Shown here one piece after another: positions 42,844 to 52,695 of a DNA stretch of 64,000 nt (positions are counted from its first letter, which is position 1; each line of letters starts with the position of its first letter). Below the pieces are notes generated by a model that searched no databases, had not been told where the DNA came from, and worked only from the letters and a program-made list of their open reading frames with translations. The DNA is from Lysobacter sp. K5869 (GTDB taxonomy: Bacteria > Pseudomonadota > Gammaproteobacteria > Xanthomonadales > Xanthomonadaceae), in the NCBI RefSeq assembly GCF_018847975.1, contig NZ_CP072597.1, positions 310,001-374,000 of the forward strand, written 5' to 3'. The translations under genes and the position numbers were made by a program.

Positions 42844-43230
42844 ATGAAGAATCGAATCGCATCGCTGAGCTTGCTGTTGTCCCTGGGCTTCTCGGGCCTG
42901 CTGCACGCCGCGCCGCTGGGCGCCGGCGCGACCGGCCAGGTCGAGGAAGCCGACGGCATGATCTCGATCGAAGGCACCAACCACGAGCGCAGCTTCGTCG
43001 GCACCGGCGGCGAACTGCACATCGTCGGCACCAACAACCGCATCACCGTCACCGGCCCGCTGTCGCTGGTCTCGGTCGACGGCGCCGGCAACACCGTGCA
43101 GGTGGATTCGGTCAAGCGCGTGGAGATCGTCGGCGCGCAATCCCACGTCTACTACAAGTCGGCGCCGACCAAGACCGGCCGCCCCGCGAGCTCGGTGACG
43201 GGCGCCGGCAGCGGCGTGTCCAAGCGCTGA
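42844..43230 (+). CDS. Exported DUF3060 protein
   Basis: 128 residues. A signal peptide covers about 1-22 (LHAA/PLG). The mature part shows regular beta-strand repeats with the pattern IxGTNNxxxVxG (SIEGTNHERSF; HIVGTNNRITVTG; VDGAGNTVQVD), as in DUF3060 domains, predicted small parallel beta-structures of unknown function. Ser/Lys-rich C-terminus. A strong terminator follows at 43250-43284. Its place next to an efflux operon appears accidental. Confidence 0.83.
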   Translation: MKNRIASLSLLLSLGFSGLLHAAPLGAGATGQVEEADGMISIEGTNHERSFVGTGGELHIVGTNNRITVTGPLSLVSVDGAGNTVQVDSVKRVEIVGAQSHVYYKSAPTKTGRPASSVTGAGSGVSKR

Positions 43231-43249
43231 GCCGATTGGGCTTTATCGC

Positions 43250-43291
43250 AACGGCTTCCCCGCGCGGGGCGCGGGGAAGCCGTTTGCGTTT
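43250..43291. terminator. Bidirectional rho-independent terminator
   Basis: Perfect 15-bp stem (43250-43264 with 43270-43284, arms AACGGCTTCCCCGCG / CGCGGGGAAGCCGTT) and a CGGGG loop, followed by TGCGTTT. It lies between convergent genes: 20 bases after the DUF3060 stop and directly at the LysR stop. Confidence 0.85.
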
Positions 43292-44244
43292 CACCGTCCG
43301 CGCGAACGCGGCCGAGCCGTAACCTCGCGCAACCAGGGCGGCTGCGGATCGAACTCGCGCGCCAACCGATCCACGAACGCGCGCGTCTTCGCCGGCACCA
43401 ATCGTCCCGGCGGCAGCACGACGTGGATCGCGCCGTCGTAATCCATGCGCCATTGCGGCAGCACGCGCACCAGCGTCCCTTGCGCGAGCTCTCGACCGAT
43501 CAGCCATTCCGGCGCGGGCACGATGCCGGCGCCGCCGATGCACGCCGCCAACAGGCCTTCGCCGTCGTCGGACACGATCGCCGCGTCGATGCGCTGCACG
43601 CTGCGCTGGCGGCCGCCGACGAGTTTCCACTCCGGCCAGAACCGCGCCTTCGGCATGCCCAGGCAAGCGTGGCGTTGCAGGTCGTCCGGACGCTGCGGAT
43701 GGCCGCGGCGTTGCAGATAGGCCGGCGCCGCGCACAGCAGGGTTTCGAATCCGGCCAAGCGGCGCGCGACCAAACGGCTGTCGGCGAGCTCGCCGATGCG
43801 CACCGCCGCGTCGAAGCCGTCGGCGATCAGATCGACGAAGCGGTCGGTGTGCGACAACTCCAGGCGCAGCTTGGGATAGTCGGCGAGAAACTGCGACAAC
43901 CACGGCGCGATCCAGCGCTGCGCGAACGCGGCCGGCAACGCGAGGCGCAACAGCCCTTGCGGCGCGGCCGCGGCTTCGGCGGCTTCGACGTCGGCCGCGG
44001 ACAGTTCGCCGAGGATCGCTTGCACCCGTTGCAGGTAGATGCGGCCCACCTCGGTCAGCGCCACGCGCCGGGTGGTGCGCGACAACAAGCGCACGCCGAG
44101 CCGCGCTTCCAGCGCGTCGATGCGCCGCGACACCACCGACGCGTCGCGCCCCAGCGCGCGCGCCGCCGCGGCGAAGCCGCCGTGTTCGGCCACGGCGGCG
44201 AAGGCTTCGATCTGCTGCAGTTCTCCGCCGGATCGTTCCTGCAT
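43291..44244 (-). CDS. LysR-family transcriptional regulator
   Basis: 317 residues from the ATG at 44244 (a GTG three codons earlier is also possible). The helix-turn-helix is FAAAARALGRDASVVSRRID, with the following DALEARLGVRLLSRTTRRVA. Ligand domain: ALPAAFAQRWIAPWLSQFLA and SRLVARRLAGFETLLCAAPA. It diverges from a RidA-family gene over 108 bases and probably controls it. The inducer is unknown. Confidence 0.92.
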   Translation of the reverse strand: MQERSGGELQQIEAFAAVAEHGGFAAAARALGRDASVVSRRIDALEARLGVRLLSRTTRRVALTEVGRIYLQRVQAILGELSAADVEAAEAAAAPQGLLRLALPAAFAQRWIAPWLSQFLADYPKLRLELSHTDRFVDLIADGFDAAVRIGELADSRLVARRLAGFETLLCAAPAYLQRRGHPQRPDDLQRHACLGMPKARFWPEWKLVGGRQRSVQRIDAAIVSDDGEGLLAACIGGAGIVPAPEWLIGRELAQGTLVRVLPQWRMDYDGAIHVVLPPGRLVPAKTRAFVDRLAREFDPQPPWLREVTARPRSRGR

Positions 44245-44352
44245 AGGATGCACGAGTGATTTGGGTTTCCGCCCGATTATCGCCTTTGGCCGCAGGAATT
44301 ACAGTGACCCTGCTTCGCCGCCCAAGCGGCGCCTCCCTCACTGGAATCCCTC

Positions 44353-44763
44353 ATGTCCCCACGCGACGCCGTCTTCCCCGCCGCCCGGCACGATCTGTAC
44401 CGCCTGCACCGTTATTCGCCCGCCATCCGCAGCGGCGGCTTCCTGTTCGTCTCCGGCCAGGTCGGCAGCCGCGAGGACGGCTCGCCGGAGCCGGACTTCG
44501 CCGCGCAGGTGCGGCTGGCCTTCGACAACCTCGCCGCCGTGCTTGCCGCGGCCGGCTGCAGCTTCGACGACATCGTCGACGTCACCAGCTTCCACACCGA
44601 CCCGGAGCATCAGTTCGAGACGATCCAGCAGGTGCGGATGGAGGTCATGGGCGAAGCGCCGTATCCGAACTGGACCGCGATCGGCGTCAACTGGCTGGCC
44701 GGCTTCGACTTCGAGATCAAGGTCGTCGCGCGGCTGCGCGAGCACGCCGCGGGCGCAGCCTGA
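44353..44763 (+). CDS. RidA family (YjgF/YER057c/UK114) protein
   Basis: 136 residues. The conserved strand/helix segments are RSGGFLFVSGQVGSREDGS, DFAAQVRLAFDNLAAVLAAA and the loop FDDIVDVTSFHTDP; the C-terminal strand FDFEIKVVARL carries the Arg that in RidA binds the carboxylate of imine substrates. True RidA deaminates 2-aminoacrylate; this sequence is closer to the Rid subfamilies used in catabolic clusters, whose substrates differ. After its TGA the same frame stays open for 19 more codons (see findings). Confidence 0.9.
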   Translation: MSPRDAVFPAARHDLYRLHRYSPAIRSGGFLFVSGQVGSREDGSPEPDFAAQVRLAFDNLAAVLAAAGCSFDDIVDVTSFHTDPEHQFETIQQVRMEVMGEAPYPNWTAIGVNWLAGFDFEIKVVARLREHAAGAA

Positions 44764-44832
44764 TCGCCGCAAGCCGCGCTCGTGGCGCTGCGCAACTACG
44801 ACGATTTCTATCGCCTGTACTGAGCGCGCGGC

Positions 44833-45357
44833 TCAGGCCCGCGCCGCGCGCACCGCATTCAATGCGCTGAGCCACAACACCGCGCCCGCGCCCAGGCACA
44901 GCAGCGGAATCGCCGCGGCGATCGGCCAGCGCCATGGCAACACGACGGCGAGCGCCACCATCGCCGCGCCGGTGAGGTAATGCGCGCGATTGCGGAACAG
45001 CGAGGCCAGCGGCAAGAAGTGCAGCCCGACGATGGCGACGCCGGCGGGCACGATCCACTGCGTGCGGTGAACCACGTTCAAGCCCACCACCGCGGCGGCG
45101 AACGCCGCCCATTGGCCGATGTTGACCCAGCGAAAATGGCGTTCGGTCCGCTGCGTTTCCGCCGGATCTTCGGCCGGCGGCGCCGGCGGCTCGGCGCGCA
45201 ACGCCCGCCAGTGGATCAGGAACAACGCCGCGCCGGCGGCGACCGCGATCGCGGCCAGCCACGGCATCGATGGAAATTCGCCGAGCACCCCGCCCACCAG
45301 CCACATCGTGCCGAAGGCAGCCATGAACATGCCGCCGCGCGCGCGCGATCCCGTCAT
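44833..45357 (-). CDS. Five-helix membrane protein, hypothetical
   Basis: 174 residues from the ATG at 45357 with AGGGGAA upstream. Membrane segments lie at about 12-28, 34-50, 82-100, 104-120 and 140-165. The N-terminus (MTGSRARGGMFMAAFGTMWL) and a charged loop (AEDPAETQRTERHFRW) after helix two are the only marked features. No family is assigned. Confidence 0.75.
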   Translation of the reverse strand: MTGSRARGGMFMAAFGTMWLVGGVLGEFPSMPWLAAIAVAAGAALFLIHWRALRAEPPAPPAEDPAETQRTERHFRWVNIGQWAAFAAAVVGLNVVHRTQWIVPAGVAIVGLHFLPLASLFRNRAHYLTGAAMVALAVVLPWRWPIAAAIPLLCLGAGAVLWLSALNAVRAARA

Positions 45358-45503
45358 CGTGCTTCCCCTGGTCACCGCGCGCGATGCGCTGTTCGAGCGT
45401 GGACTGTAGCGGCCGGCGTGGGCGGCTTCGTCTCCCAGAAGTCGTGCTTGCGCGGCGATAGCGGAACGATGCGAAGCACCTGCCCCCAGCACAGGCCGCG
45501 AAC

Positions 45504-46181
45504 TCAGGCCTTGTAGCCCACCCAACCTTTGAAGGTGAACGCCGCATAGAACGACTCGACTCCGTCGAACCCCGCTTCGCGCAGCAGCGCCGCATCGCGT
45601 TCGGGCGCGAGCACCGGCAAGCGCTCCCGGATCGCGGCGATCGAGCTTTCTGCCTGTTCCGCGGGCGCGCCGCCAGCGGCCGCGTACGCGGCGTAGCGCG
45701 CGAGCCAGCGCGCGGCGCCGTCGGCGGGGAAGCTGTGATGGGCGACGACCAGCGGCGCGCCGGGTTGGAGCCGGCGATGCAGTTGGCGCAAGGTCGCGAG
45801 GCGTTCGGCTTCGGGCAGAAAATGCAGGGTGAGCAGGCAGGCGGCCGCATCGAACGGGCCGTCGGGCGCGGTGTCGATGTAGCCCTCGTGCAGGCGCGCG
45901 CGCGGCGCCAGCGGGCCGAGCGTCGCCGCCGCCAAACGCAGCATTTCCGCCGACGGGTCGACGCCGTCGAAGCGCCAGCCCGGTTGCGCGCGCGCGAACG
46001 CGGCGAGTTCGAGCCCGCCGCCGGCGCCGAGCACCAGCACGCGCGCATCAGTGGGCGCGCGTTCGGCCAGCAGCAGGCCGGCCATCGTGTGCAGGTCGCG
46101 CAAGCCGGGGACGATGCGCGCGGTGCGCTCGGCGTAACGCGCGACGGCTTGCGGGTCGGAGAAAGCGTCGGCGGGGTTCAT
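45504..46181 (-). CDS. Class I SAM-dependent methyltransferase
   Basis: 225 residues from the ATG at 46181. SAM-binding motif I is RVLVLGAGGGLELAAFA, motif II FDGVDPSAEMLRLA, motif III FDAAACLLTLHFLPEAERLA, and motif IV VVAHHSFPAD. The layout is like the group of small-molecule or tRNA (CmoA-like) methyltransferases. The C-terminal end is FKGWVGYKA. The acceptor is unknown. It is probably monocistronic, with 146 bases to the next gene in its direction. Confidence 0.87.
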   Translation of the reverse strand: MNPADAFSDPQAVARYAERTARIVPGLRDLHTMAGLLLAERAPTDARVLVLGAGGGLELAAFARAQPGWRFDGVDPSAEMLRLAAATLGPLAPRARLHEGYIDTAPDGPFDAAACLLTLHFLPEAERLATLRQLHRRLQPGAPLVVAHHSFPADGAARWLARYAAYAAAGGAPAEQAESSIAAIRERLPVLAPERDAALLREAGFDGVESFYAAFTFKGWVGYKA

Positions 46182-46375
46182 CGACGGGTCGCGGGTGGCG
46201 ATTGGGCGAAAGATTCGGGGCTCGATTTCACGTAACAATTAATGTTCCATGTAGCCCGAGCTGTCAAGGCCAGCCCCAGCCGACGCGCGCGAACGCCGCG
46301 CTCCATCGACGCAAGCGCCTCTGAGGCCATGAAAGGTTCTTCCCGAAACGGCGACGCCACGCCGCCCGCGAACGC

Positions 46376-47053
46376 TCACTCCACGTCCGCGCCCGGCGGA
46401 TGCCAATGCCGGTACACCGAGTAACTCACCCCGACCGCGCCGATCAGCACCGCCGGCACGTACAGCGCCCGATACTCGGCGACGCTGAAAAGCCCGACCC
46501 CGAGCGTGCCGCCGATCAGGAAGCTGACGATGATCAACAGGCACAGCGACACCCGCCGCCGTCCGACCGGCAAACCGCGGATCCAATGGCCGATCGCCAG
46601 ACCGATGTCGGTGAACAATCCGGTCAGATGCGTGGTGCGCACGATCGCGCCGCTGTAGGTGGTGACCATCGCGTTCTGCAAGCCGCAGGCGCCGGCGGTG
46701 AGGAACACGCCGAGCACCGAGTGCCGCTCCAGCAGCGGCACCGCGGCGATCAACAACGCCGACTCCACCGCCAACGCCACGCCGTAGCGACGGCCGAGCC
46801 GCAAGGTGCTGTTCTGGATGATGAGGCCGCTGAGGATCGCGCCGGCCACGAACGACAGCGCCAACGCGGCCAATTCCAGCGCGACCGCGGGCCGGCCCTG
46901 GCCGATGGCCATGCCGAGCAAGGTGGTGGTGCCGGTCAGATGGGTGACGGCTTGATGTTCGTAGCCCAGGTAGCCGACCGCGTTGATCATGCCGGCGGTG
47001 GTCGCCAGACACGCCGCGCCGACCCAGACCCACCTCGGTAATGCGATCCCCAT
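46376..47053 (-). CDS. YoaK (DUF1275) family membrane protein
   Basis: 225 residues from the ATG at 47053, preceded by a near-consensus GGAGGTGG. Six hydrophobic segments. The family markers are TAGMINAVGYLGYEHQAVTH with LTGTTTLLGMAIG at the N-terminus and LQNAMVTTYSGAIVRTTHLT with GLFTDIG in the middle. DUF1275 proteins are uncharacterised inner-membrane proteins. A 194-base gap with an AT-rich AACAATTAATGTT sequence follows it and should hold the promoter of the methyltransferase at 46181. Confidence 0.9.
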   Translation of the reverse strand: MGIALPRWVWVGAACLATTAGMINAVGYLGYEHQAVTHLTGTTTLLGMAIGQGRPAVALELAALALSFVAGAILSGLIIQNSTLRLGRRYGVALAVESALLIAAVPLLERHSVLGVFLTAGACGLQNAMVTTYSGAIVRTTHLTGLFTDIGLAIGHWIRGLPVGRRRVSLCLLIIVSFLIGGTLGVGLFSVAEYRALYVPAVLIGAVGVSYSVYRHWHPPGADVE

Positions 47054-47336
47054 GGCCACCTCCGCTCGCGTCGATTCTAGCGCGGCGGATCGCGAGCATC
47101 GGACTGCGGCTGCGGGCGGGGAACGGCTACGCATCGCGGATGCCCGTCCGTGGCGGGTGGAGCCGAAGGCGCGGGCGCGGCGCTGGTTCTGTCGCGCGGC
47201 GCGACGAACCGATCTTCGCGGCCGAAACGCAGGACTGTGCTGCGGGGCGCGTTATCGCATCCGGCCAGCGCCGAGCATGCCCACTCTTGGATCAACTCCG
47301 GGCGCCTCGCCCGGCCCGTCGAAAAAGAAGCTTGTC

Positions 47337-47585
47337 ATGACGATGTCCTTCCGCGCCGCTGCGCTCGCGCTCGCCCTGGTTTCGTTCGCGGCCTTGTCCG
47401 GCGAAGCCGGATCGCAACCGGCCGCACCCGCGACGACCCAGTGGATTTGCTTCTACGCCTCCGACCAGCATCCGGAGATCGGCGAGATCGGCTTCCTCGT
47501 AGAAGGCGGCCGCCGCTGCCCGTTCGTGCGCAACGATCCCACGTACGGCCCGATGATCTTCGTCCGTCGCGAACCCTGGAACTGA
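47337..47585 (+). CDS. Small exported protein
   Basis: 82 residues from the ATG at 47337 (a second ATG two codons later is equally possible). A signal peptide covers about 1-25 (ALALVSFAALSGEAG). The mature peptide of about 55 residues has two cysteines (WICFYASDQ; RRCPFVRND), likely one disulphide, and aromatic residues at regular positions. Not recognised. It converges on the glucanase gene. Confidence 0.68.
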   Translation: MTMSFRAAALALALVSFAALSGEAGSQPAAPATTQWICFYASDQHPEIGEIGFLVEGGRRCPFVRNDPTYGPMIFVRREPWN

Positions 47586-47672
47586 CGCCCGCCGGGCGCC
47601 CGCGGCGATGCGGGCGAAGGGACGCCGCCGTCGCGGCGGCGTCCCCGTTCGCTCACGGAACGGTCGCCCGGA

Positions 47673-48824
<1,152 letters not shown>

Positions 48825-49280
48825 GATTGTCTCCTCGTGGATGGTGAACACCGCTACGAGGCGGGACACGACGCGGCCGCGCGCCCGCATCGCTGCGCGG
48901 GGCGCACGAACACACCGGAAGGCTTTACGCGATGGCGCCGATCCCGCCTTCTCCAACGACGCTGTCCCGGGCGCGCTGGAGAGCCGATCCTAGGCGAGCG
49001 CGCGGCGCCGCGCCGCGACCGAGGCGACAGTTCGCGCGCTTTCGCGCCGATGCGTGACGCGCGCACGCTCGGCGCGTGAGGGCGATTGGGGCGCAGCGCG
49101 GCGAAAAACGCTCGGCACTGGACGATGGGAAGATGCGCTGCCTCAACTCGCGGCGAAAACGCCCGGCAACGCCGGCAGTTCGAGCGACTGCAGATACAGT
49201 ATTCCGGCGCAAGTTCGGATACAGAAACGAAGAGGGCGCCGAACGGCGCCCTCTTAGAATCGCGGTCGATGCGCCGACGC
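48825..49280. other. Intergenic region between two leftward genes
   Basis: 456 bases with no gene. It should contain the glucanase promoter just right of 48824. The right end holds the terminator of the next gene (49230-49255). A CRP- or Clp-like site (TGTGA-N6-TCACA), expected for Xanthomonad glucanases, is not seen by eye. Confidence 0.45.
49230..49255 (-). terminator. Rho-independent terminator
   Basis: Perfect 11-bp stem AAGAGGGCGCC / GGCGCCCTCTT with a 4-base loop, 25 bases after the stop of the leftward gene at 49281-49733; followed in that direction by CGTTTCTG. Confidence 0.75.
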
Positions 49281-49733
49281 TTACTTCGCGCGCACGATCT
49301 CGAACCCGCTCACGTCCACGCCGAGATTGAAACCGCGGCCGGTGCCGCTGACGGCCAGCGACACCTGGCCCTTGGTCATCGCCAGCGCCTCGCCGCTCTT
49401 CACCACGCCCGCATTGGCGCCGGCGGTGACGTAAGTGCCGTAGATCTCGCCGATGCCCTTGAGCTTGGTGAACTCGCCCTTGCCGTTTTCGATGCTGTAC
49501 TTGCCCGCGGTCAGGCCGGCGCCGCGCACGTGGATGCGCACGTTGGCGCTCTGGCCGTTGTCGCAAGTGACACGGCCGCTGCCGTTGATGTGTTTGTAGA
49601 TGACGGCCCAGCCTGAGGTATCGAACGTCATGTGGCATTTGGTCTCCGCACCGGCGGCGCGAGCCGGTTGGACCGCGAAACTGCCCGCCAAAGCGAAAGC
49701 CAGGACCGCTATACCCGCGATGCGCATGGTCAT
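49281..49733 (-). CDS. Exported protein, hypothetical
   Basis: 150 residues; AAGGAG lies seven bases before the ATG at 49733. A signal peptide covers about 1-26 (QPARA/AG). The mature protein is all-beta in appearance, with two cysteines (TKCHMTFDTSGW; GRVTCDNGQS) likely joined, and glycine-rich strands to the end (SGTGRGFNLGVDVSGFEIVR). It somewhat resembles the periplasmic DUF992-like group, without a clear motif. Function is unknown. Confidence 0.75.
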   Translation of the reverse strand: MTMRIAGIAVLAFALAGSFAVQPARAAGAETKCHMTFDTSGWAVIYKHINGSGRVTCDNGQSANVRIHVRGAGLTAGKYSIENGKGEFTKLKGIGEIYGTYVTAGANAGVVKSGEALAMTKGQVSLAVSGTGRGFNLGVDVSGFEIVRAK

Positions 49734-50168
49734 GCCTGTTTCTCCTTGAGTGAACCGGTCGGGGCCGGCGAAGCGCCCGCCGATGGGGCGCTCGCAGGCT
49801 GCCCGTACAAGCTGGAGCGGCCGACGTTAGCGCCGCGCGAAAAAGCCTGCGCGAGGCTGAATCGTTCGGACACGAGCGGCAAGAAACGCCGCGCAAGCTG
49901 AGCGGCGCCGCAATGCGCGCGTCGCGCATCGGTTTCGATCGCGCCACGCCCGCGACCGCGGGTCGCGCGCGGCGAAGTACACCGTCGGCGTGTATCGCTC
50001 GAGGGATCGGGCCCACTGCCTGATCGACATCGGCATCGGCGGCGCGGCGAAGATCGGAGGCGCGCGGCGCCGAGCGACGCGCCCGGTCGTGGTGGCGACG
50101 GCCGGCGCGCTACGCAACGCCGGCCTGGGCGGATACTCTGCGCACCTCCTCCGTTCGCGGTCACGCCG
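49734..50168. other. Divergent intergenic region
   Basis: 435 bases between an exported-protein gene (left) and the MBL-fold gene (right). No gene or clear promoter element is evident; both promoters must lie here. Confidence 0.4.
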
Positions 50169-51647
50169 ATGCGCCTGCTCCTGTCCGCCCTGCTCTGCAT
50201 CGCCGCCACCGCCGTGCCCGCGCGCGCCGCCGAATTCGCGCTCGCGCAGCGCTGGATCCACGGCGCGCCCGGCGAACCGGCGTTGCAGGTGCAGGCCGCG
50301 GCGCCGGGGCTGTGGATCTTGCGCCAATCCAAAGCCAGCAACTTCGAGGCGCCGTTCCTGTATCTGATCGCCGGCGAGCGCGGCGCGCTGCTGCTGGACA
50401 CCGGCGCCGAGCCCGCCGACGGCGCCGCGTTGCCGCTGCGCGCGACGGTCGACGGCCTGCTGCGGCAGTGGCAGCGCGAACGCGGCTTGGCGGCGCCGCT
50501 GGCGCTGACCGTCGCGCACACCCACGCCCATCGCGATCACGTCCACGGCGACGATCAGTTCCGCGACCGCACCGACACCCGCATCGTCGGCCGCGGCGCC
50601 GCCGAAGTCGCCGCGTTCTTCGGCCTGACCCGATGGCCGCAAGGCGAGGCGACGTTCGAGCTCGGCGGCCGCACCCTGACCGTGCTGCCGCTACCGGGCC
50701 ACGAAGCCGCCCACATCGCGGTCTACGACCCCGCCAGCGCCAGCCTGTTCACCGGCGACACGCTGTATCCCGGCCTGCTGACCGTGCGCGACCTCGCCGC
50801 CTATCGCGCCAGCGCGCAGCGGCTGGCCGCGTTCGCGCGCGCGCACCGGGTCGAGCGCGCGCTCGGCGCCCACGTCGAAATGAGCGCGCGGCCGTACGCG
50901 CTGTATCCGCTGGGCAGCGCGTTCCAGCCCGAAGAACATCCGCTGCCGTTGAACCCGGCGCACATCGCGCAATGGACCCGCGAAACCGCGCGCCTGGGCG
51001 ACTTCCTCGGCGAAACCGCGTTCGCCGACTTCGCCTTCGCGCGCGTGCCACAAGCCGGCGAGTTCGACGACCCGCCCGGCAGCCACGGCATGCTCGTGGC
51101 CGGCACCGACGCGGTGTATCTCTCGCATCTGCCGATGTTCCACCGCCCGCACGATTACCAACTGATCCTGCGCGCGGAGCTGCCCGAACCGAGCTTGCGC
51201 GCCTACCGCGACGACGCCCGCGCGCATCCGGACGAGTACTACACGCTGGTGCCGACGCAGCGCTGGGCGCTGCCCAAGACGATCCAGCCCGATGCGCGTT
51301 TCCGGGCCGACCTGTATCGCGGCCATTTCGAGCGCGGCGGCGCGCGCATCGCCGAAAACGTGGAAGTGCGGGTCGCGCGCATCGTCCACTTCCGCCGCTT
51401 CGAGCCGGGGCGCGAACCGCGCTCGGCCGAGTGGATCGCGTTCGGCGAAGGCCGCGAACATTTTCTCGCCCATCGCATCGAAACCCCGCCGGACGTCGAC
51501 CAGATCGTGCGCATCGACGGCGCGCCGCGCGAAGGCGCGCAGCTGCGCCACGGCCGCGACAGCGGCGCGCTCAAGCCGGGCGAGCGCTTCGACGGGGTTC
51601 GGGTGTTGCGTCCGATCTACACCGAATACGGCGATCTGGCCGAATAG
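50169..51647 (+). CDS. Exported MBL-fold hydrolase fused to a second domain
   Basis: 492 residues. A signal peptide covers about 1-21. The metallo-beta-lactamase domain (about 35-275) has His119-Ala-His121-Arg-Asp123-His124 as the HxHxDH motif, LPLPGHEAAH for the next His, LFTGDTLYPG for the bridging Asp and LGAHVEM for the last His, so the di-metal site is complete. A second, unassigned domain (about 300-492) opens with GSHGMLVAGTDAVYLSHLPM and FHRPHDYQLILRAELPEPSL. The fusion makes the protein about twice the length of a plain MBL enzyme. The substrate is unknown; the periplasmic site suggests an ester or amide from outside. Confidence 0.85.
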   Translation: MRLLLSALLCIAATAVPARAAEFALAQRWIHGAPGEPALQVQAAAPGLWILRQSKASNFEAPFLYLIAGERGALLLDTGAEPADGAALPLRATVDGLLRQWQRERGLAAPLALTVAHTHAHRDHVHGDDQFRDRTDTRIVGRGAAEVAAFFGLTRWPQGEATFELGGRTLTVLPLPGHEAAHIAVYDPASASLFTGDTLYPGLLTVRDLAAYRASAQRLAAFARAHRVERALGAHVEMSARPYALYPLGSAFQPEEHPLPLNPAHIAQWTRETARLGDFLGETAFADFAFARVPQAGEFDDPPGSHGMLVAGTDAVYLSHLPMFHRPHDYQLILRAELPEPSLRAYRDDARAHPDEYYTLVPTQRWALPKTIQPDARFRADLYRGHFERGGARIAENVEVRVARIVHFRRFEPGREPRSAEWIAFGEGREHFLAHRIETPPDVDQIVRIDGAPREGAQLRHGRDSGALKPGERFDGVRVLRPIYTEYGDLAE

Positions 51648-51663
51648 ACGGCGCACGCGCGCC

Positions 51664-52563
51664 TCAGTGCAAGCCCGCGTTGCCGCGCAACGTCGCCACG
51701 GTCAGATCGACGAAGGTGCGCACCTTGGCCGAGGCGTAACGCCCCTCGCGATGCAGCACGTGCACCGGCACCGGCGGCGGCTCGTACTCGCTCAGCACGA
51801 CCTGCAGCGTGCCCGCGGCCAGGTGCGGCGCGATTTGATACGACAGCAAGCGCGCGATCCCGAACCCGCTCGCCGCCGCCTCGATCGCCGAGTCGTTGGA
51901 ACTCGTCGCCAGCCGCGGCTCGATGCGCTGGGTCTGCGCCGTCTTGCCGTGGCCGAACTTCCATTCGATGGTCGGGCTGATGCCCAACGCCGAAACGATG
52001 TCGTGCCCGGCCAAGTCCGCCGGCGCGCGCGGCTCGCCGCGTTCGCGCAAGTACGCCGGCGAAGCGCACAGCACCCGCCGCACCGTCGCCACCCGGATCG
52101 CCTGCAGGCTGGAATCGGGCAACTCGCCGATGCGCACGCCCACGTCGACGCCTTCTTCCAACAGGTTGACCACGCGGTCGAGGAACAGCGCCGACACCTG
52201 CGCGCCTGGATAGCGGCGCAGGTAATCGACCACCACCGGCAACACGAACATGCGGCCGAACTGGACCGGCGCGGTCACCGCCAACTGCCCGCGCGGCGCG
52301 GCGTTGACGCCGGCCGCGGCCTCTTCGACCTCGTCCACCTCCTGCAGGATCCGGCGCGCGTCGTCGAGGTAGCGGCGTCCGGCCTGGGTGGCGCGGACGA
52401 AGCGGGTGGTGCGGTCGAGCAGCTTGACCGCCAGCCGCTCCTCCAGCGCCGCCACCGCGCGCGTCGCCGCCGGCGCCGACAGGCCGAGCTTGCGCGCCGC
52501 GGCGGCGAAGCTCTCTTCCTCGGCCACGGCCACGAACACCGACATCAGGTGGAACCGGTCCAT
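51664..52563 (-). CDS. LysR-family transcriptional regulator
   Basis: 299 residues from the ATG at 52563; the frame remains open far upstream but those codons are antisense to the next gene. The helix-turn-helix is FAAAARKLGLSAPAATRAVA, with the ligand-domain segments TAPVQFGRMFVLPVVVDYLR and LCASPAYLRERGEPR. It diverges from the AhpD-like/PNPOx-FNR/hydrolase operon and is its likely regulator. Confidence 0.93.
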   Translation of the reverse strand: MDRFHLMSVFVAVAEEESFAAAARKLGLSAPAATRAVAALEERLAVKLLDRTTRFVRATQAGRRYLDDARRILQEVDEVEEAAAGVNAAPRGQLAVTAPVQFGRMFVLPVVVDYLRRYPGAQVSALFLDRVVNLLEEGVDVGVRIGELPDSSLQAIRVATVRRVLCASPAYLRERGEPRAPADLAGHDIVSALGISPTIEWKFGHGKTAQTQRIEPRLATSSNDSAIEAAASGFGIARLLSYQIAPHLAAGTLQVVLSEYEPPPVPVHVLHREGRYASAKVRTFVDLTVATLRGNAGLH

Positions 52564-52569
52564 GCCGAT

Positions 52570-52588
52570 TATTCCTATTTTCGGAATA
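52570..52588. promoter_or_regulatory. LysR operator candidate
   Basis: TATTCC (52570-52575) and GGAATA (52583-52588) are exact reverse complements around a 7-base AT-rich centre, seven bases before the LysR start. A run TTGAATTTAAT follows. The site is placed for autoregulation and control of the divergent operon starting at 52696. Confidence 0.55.
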
Positions 52589-52695
52589 TTGAATTTAATC
52601 CAGCGCCGATTCCTGCGCCAGGGGAAATGGAGGACAGTGACGCCACGCCGAAGCACGGCGCCCTTCCCCGCCTCGAACCGAACCGGAGCCCCCCC

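Noticed and set aside
46178..46360. A 60-codon frame upstream of the methyltransferase at 46181
   Set aside because: No ribosome site, no recognisable sequence, and it occupies the AT-rich promoter region.
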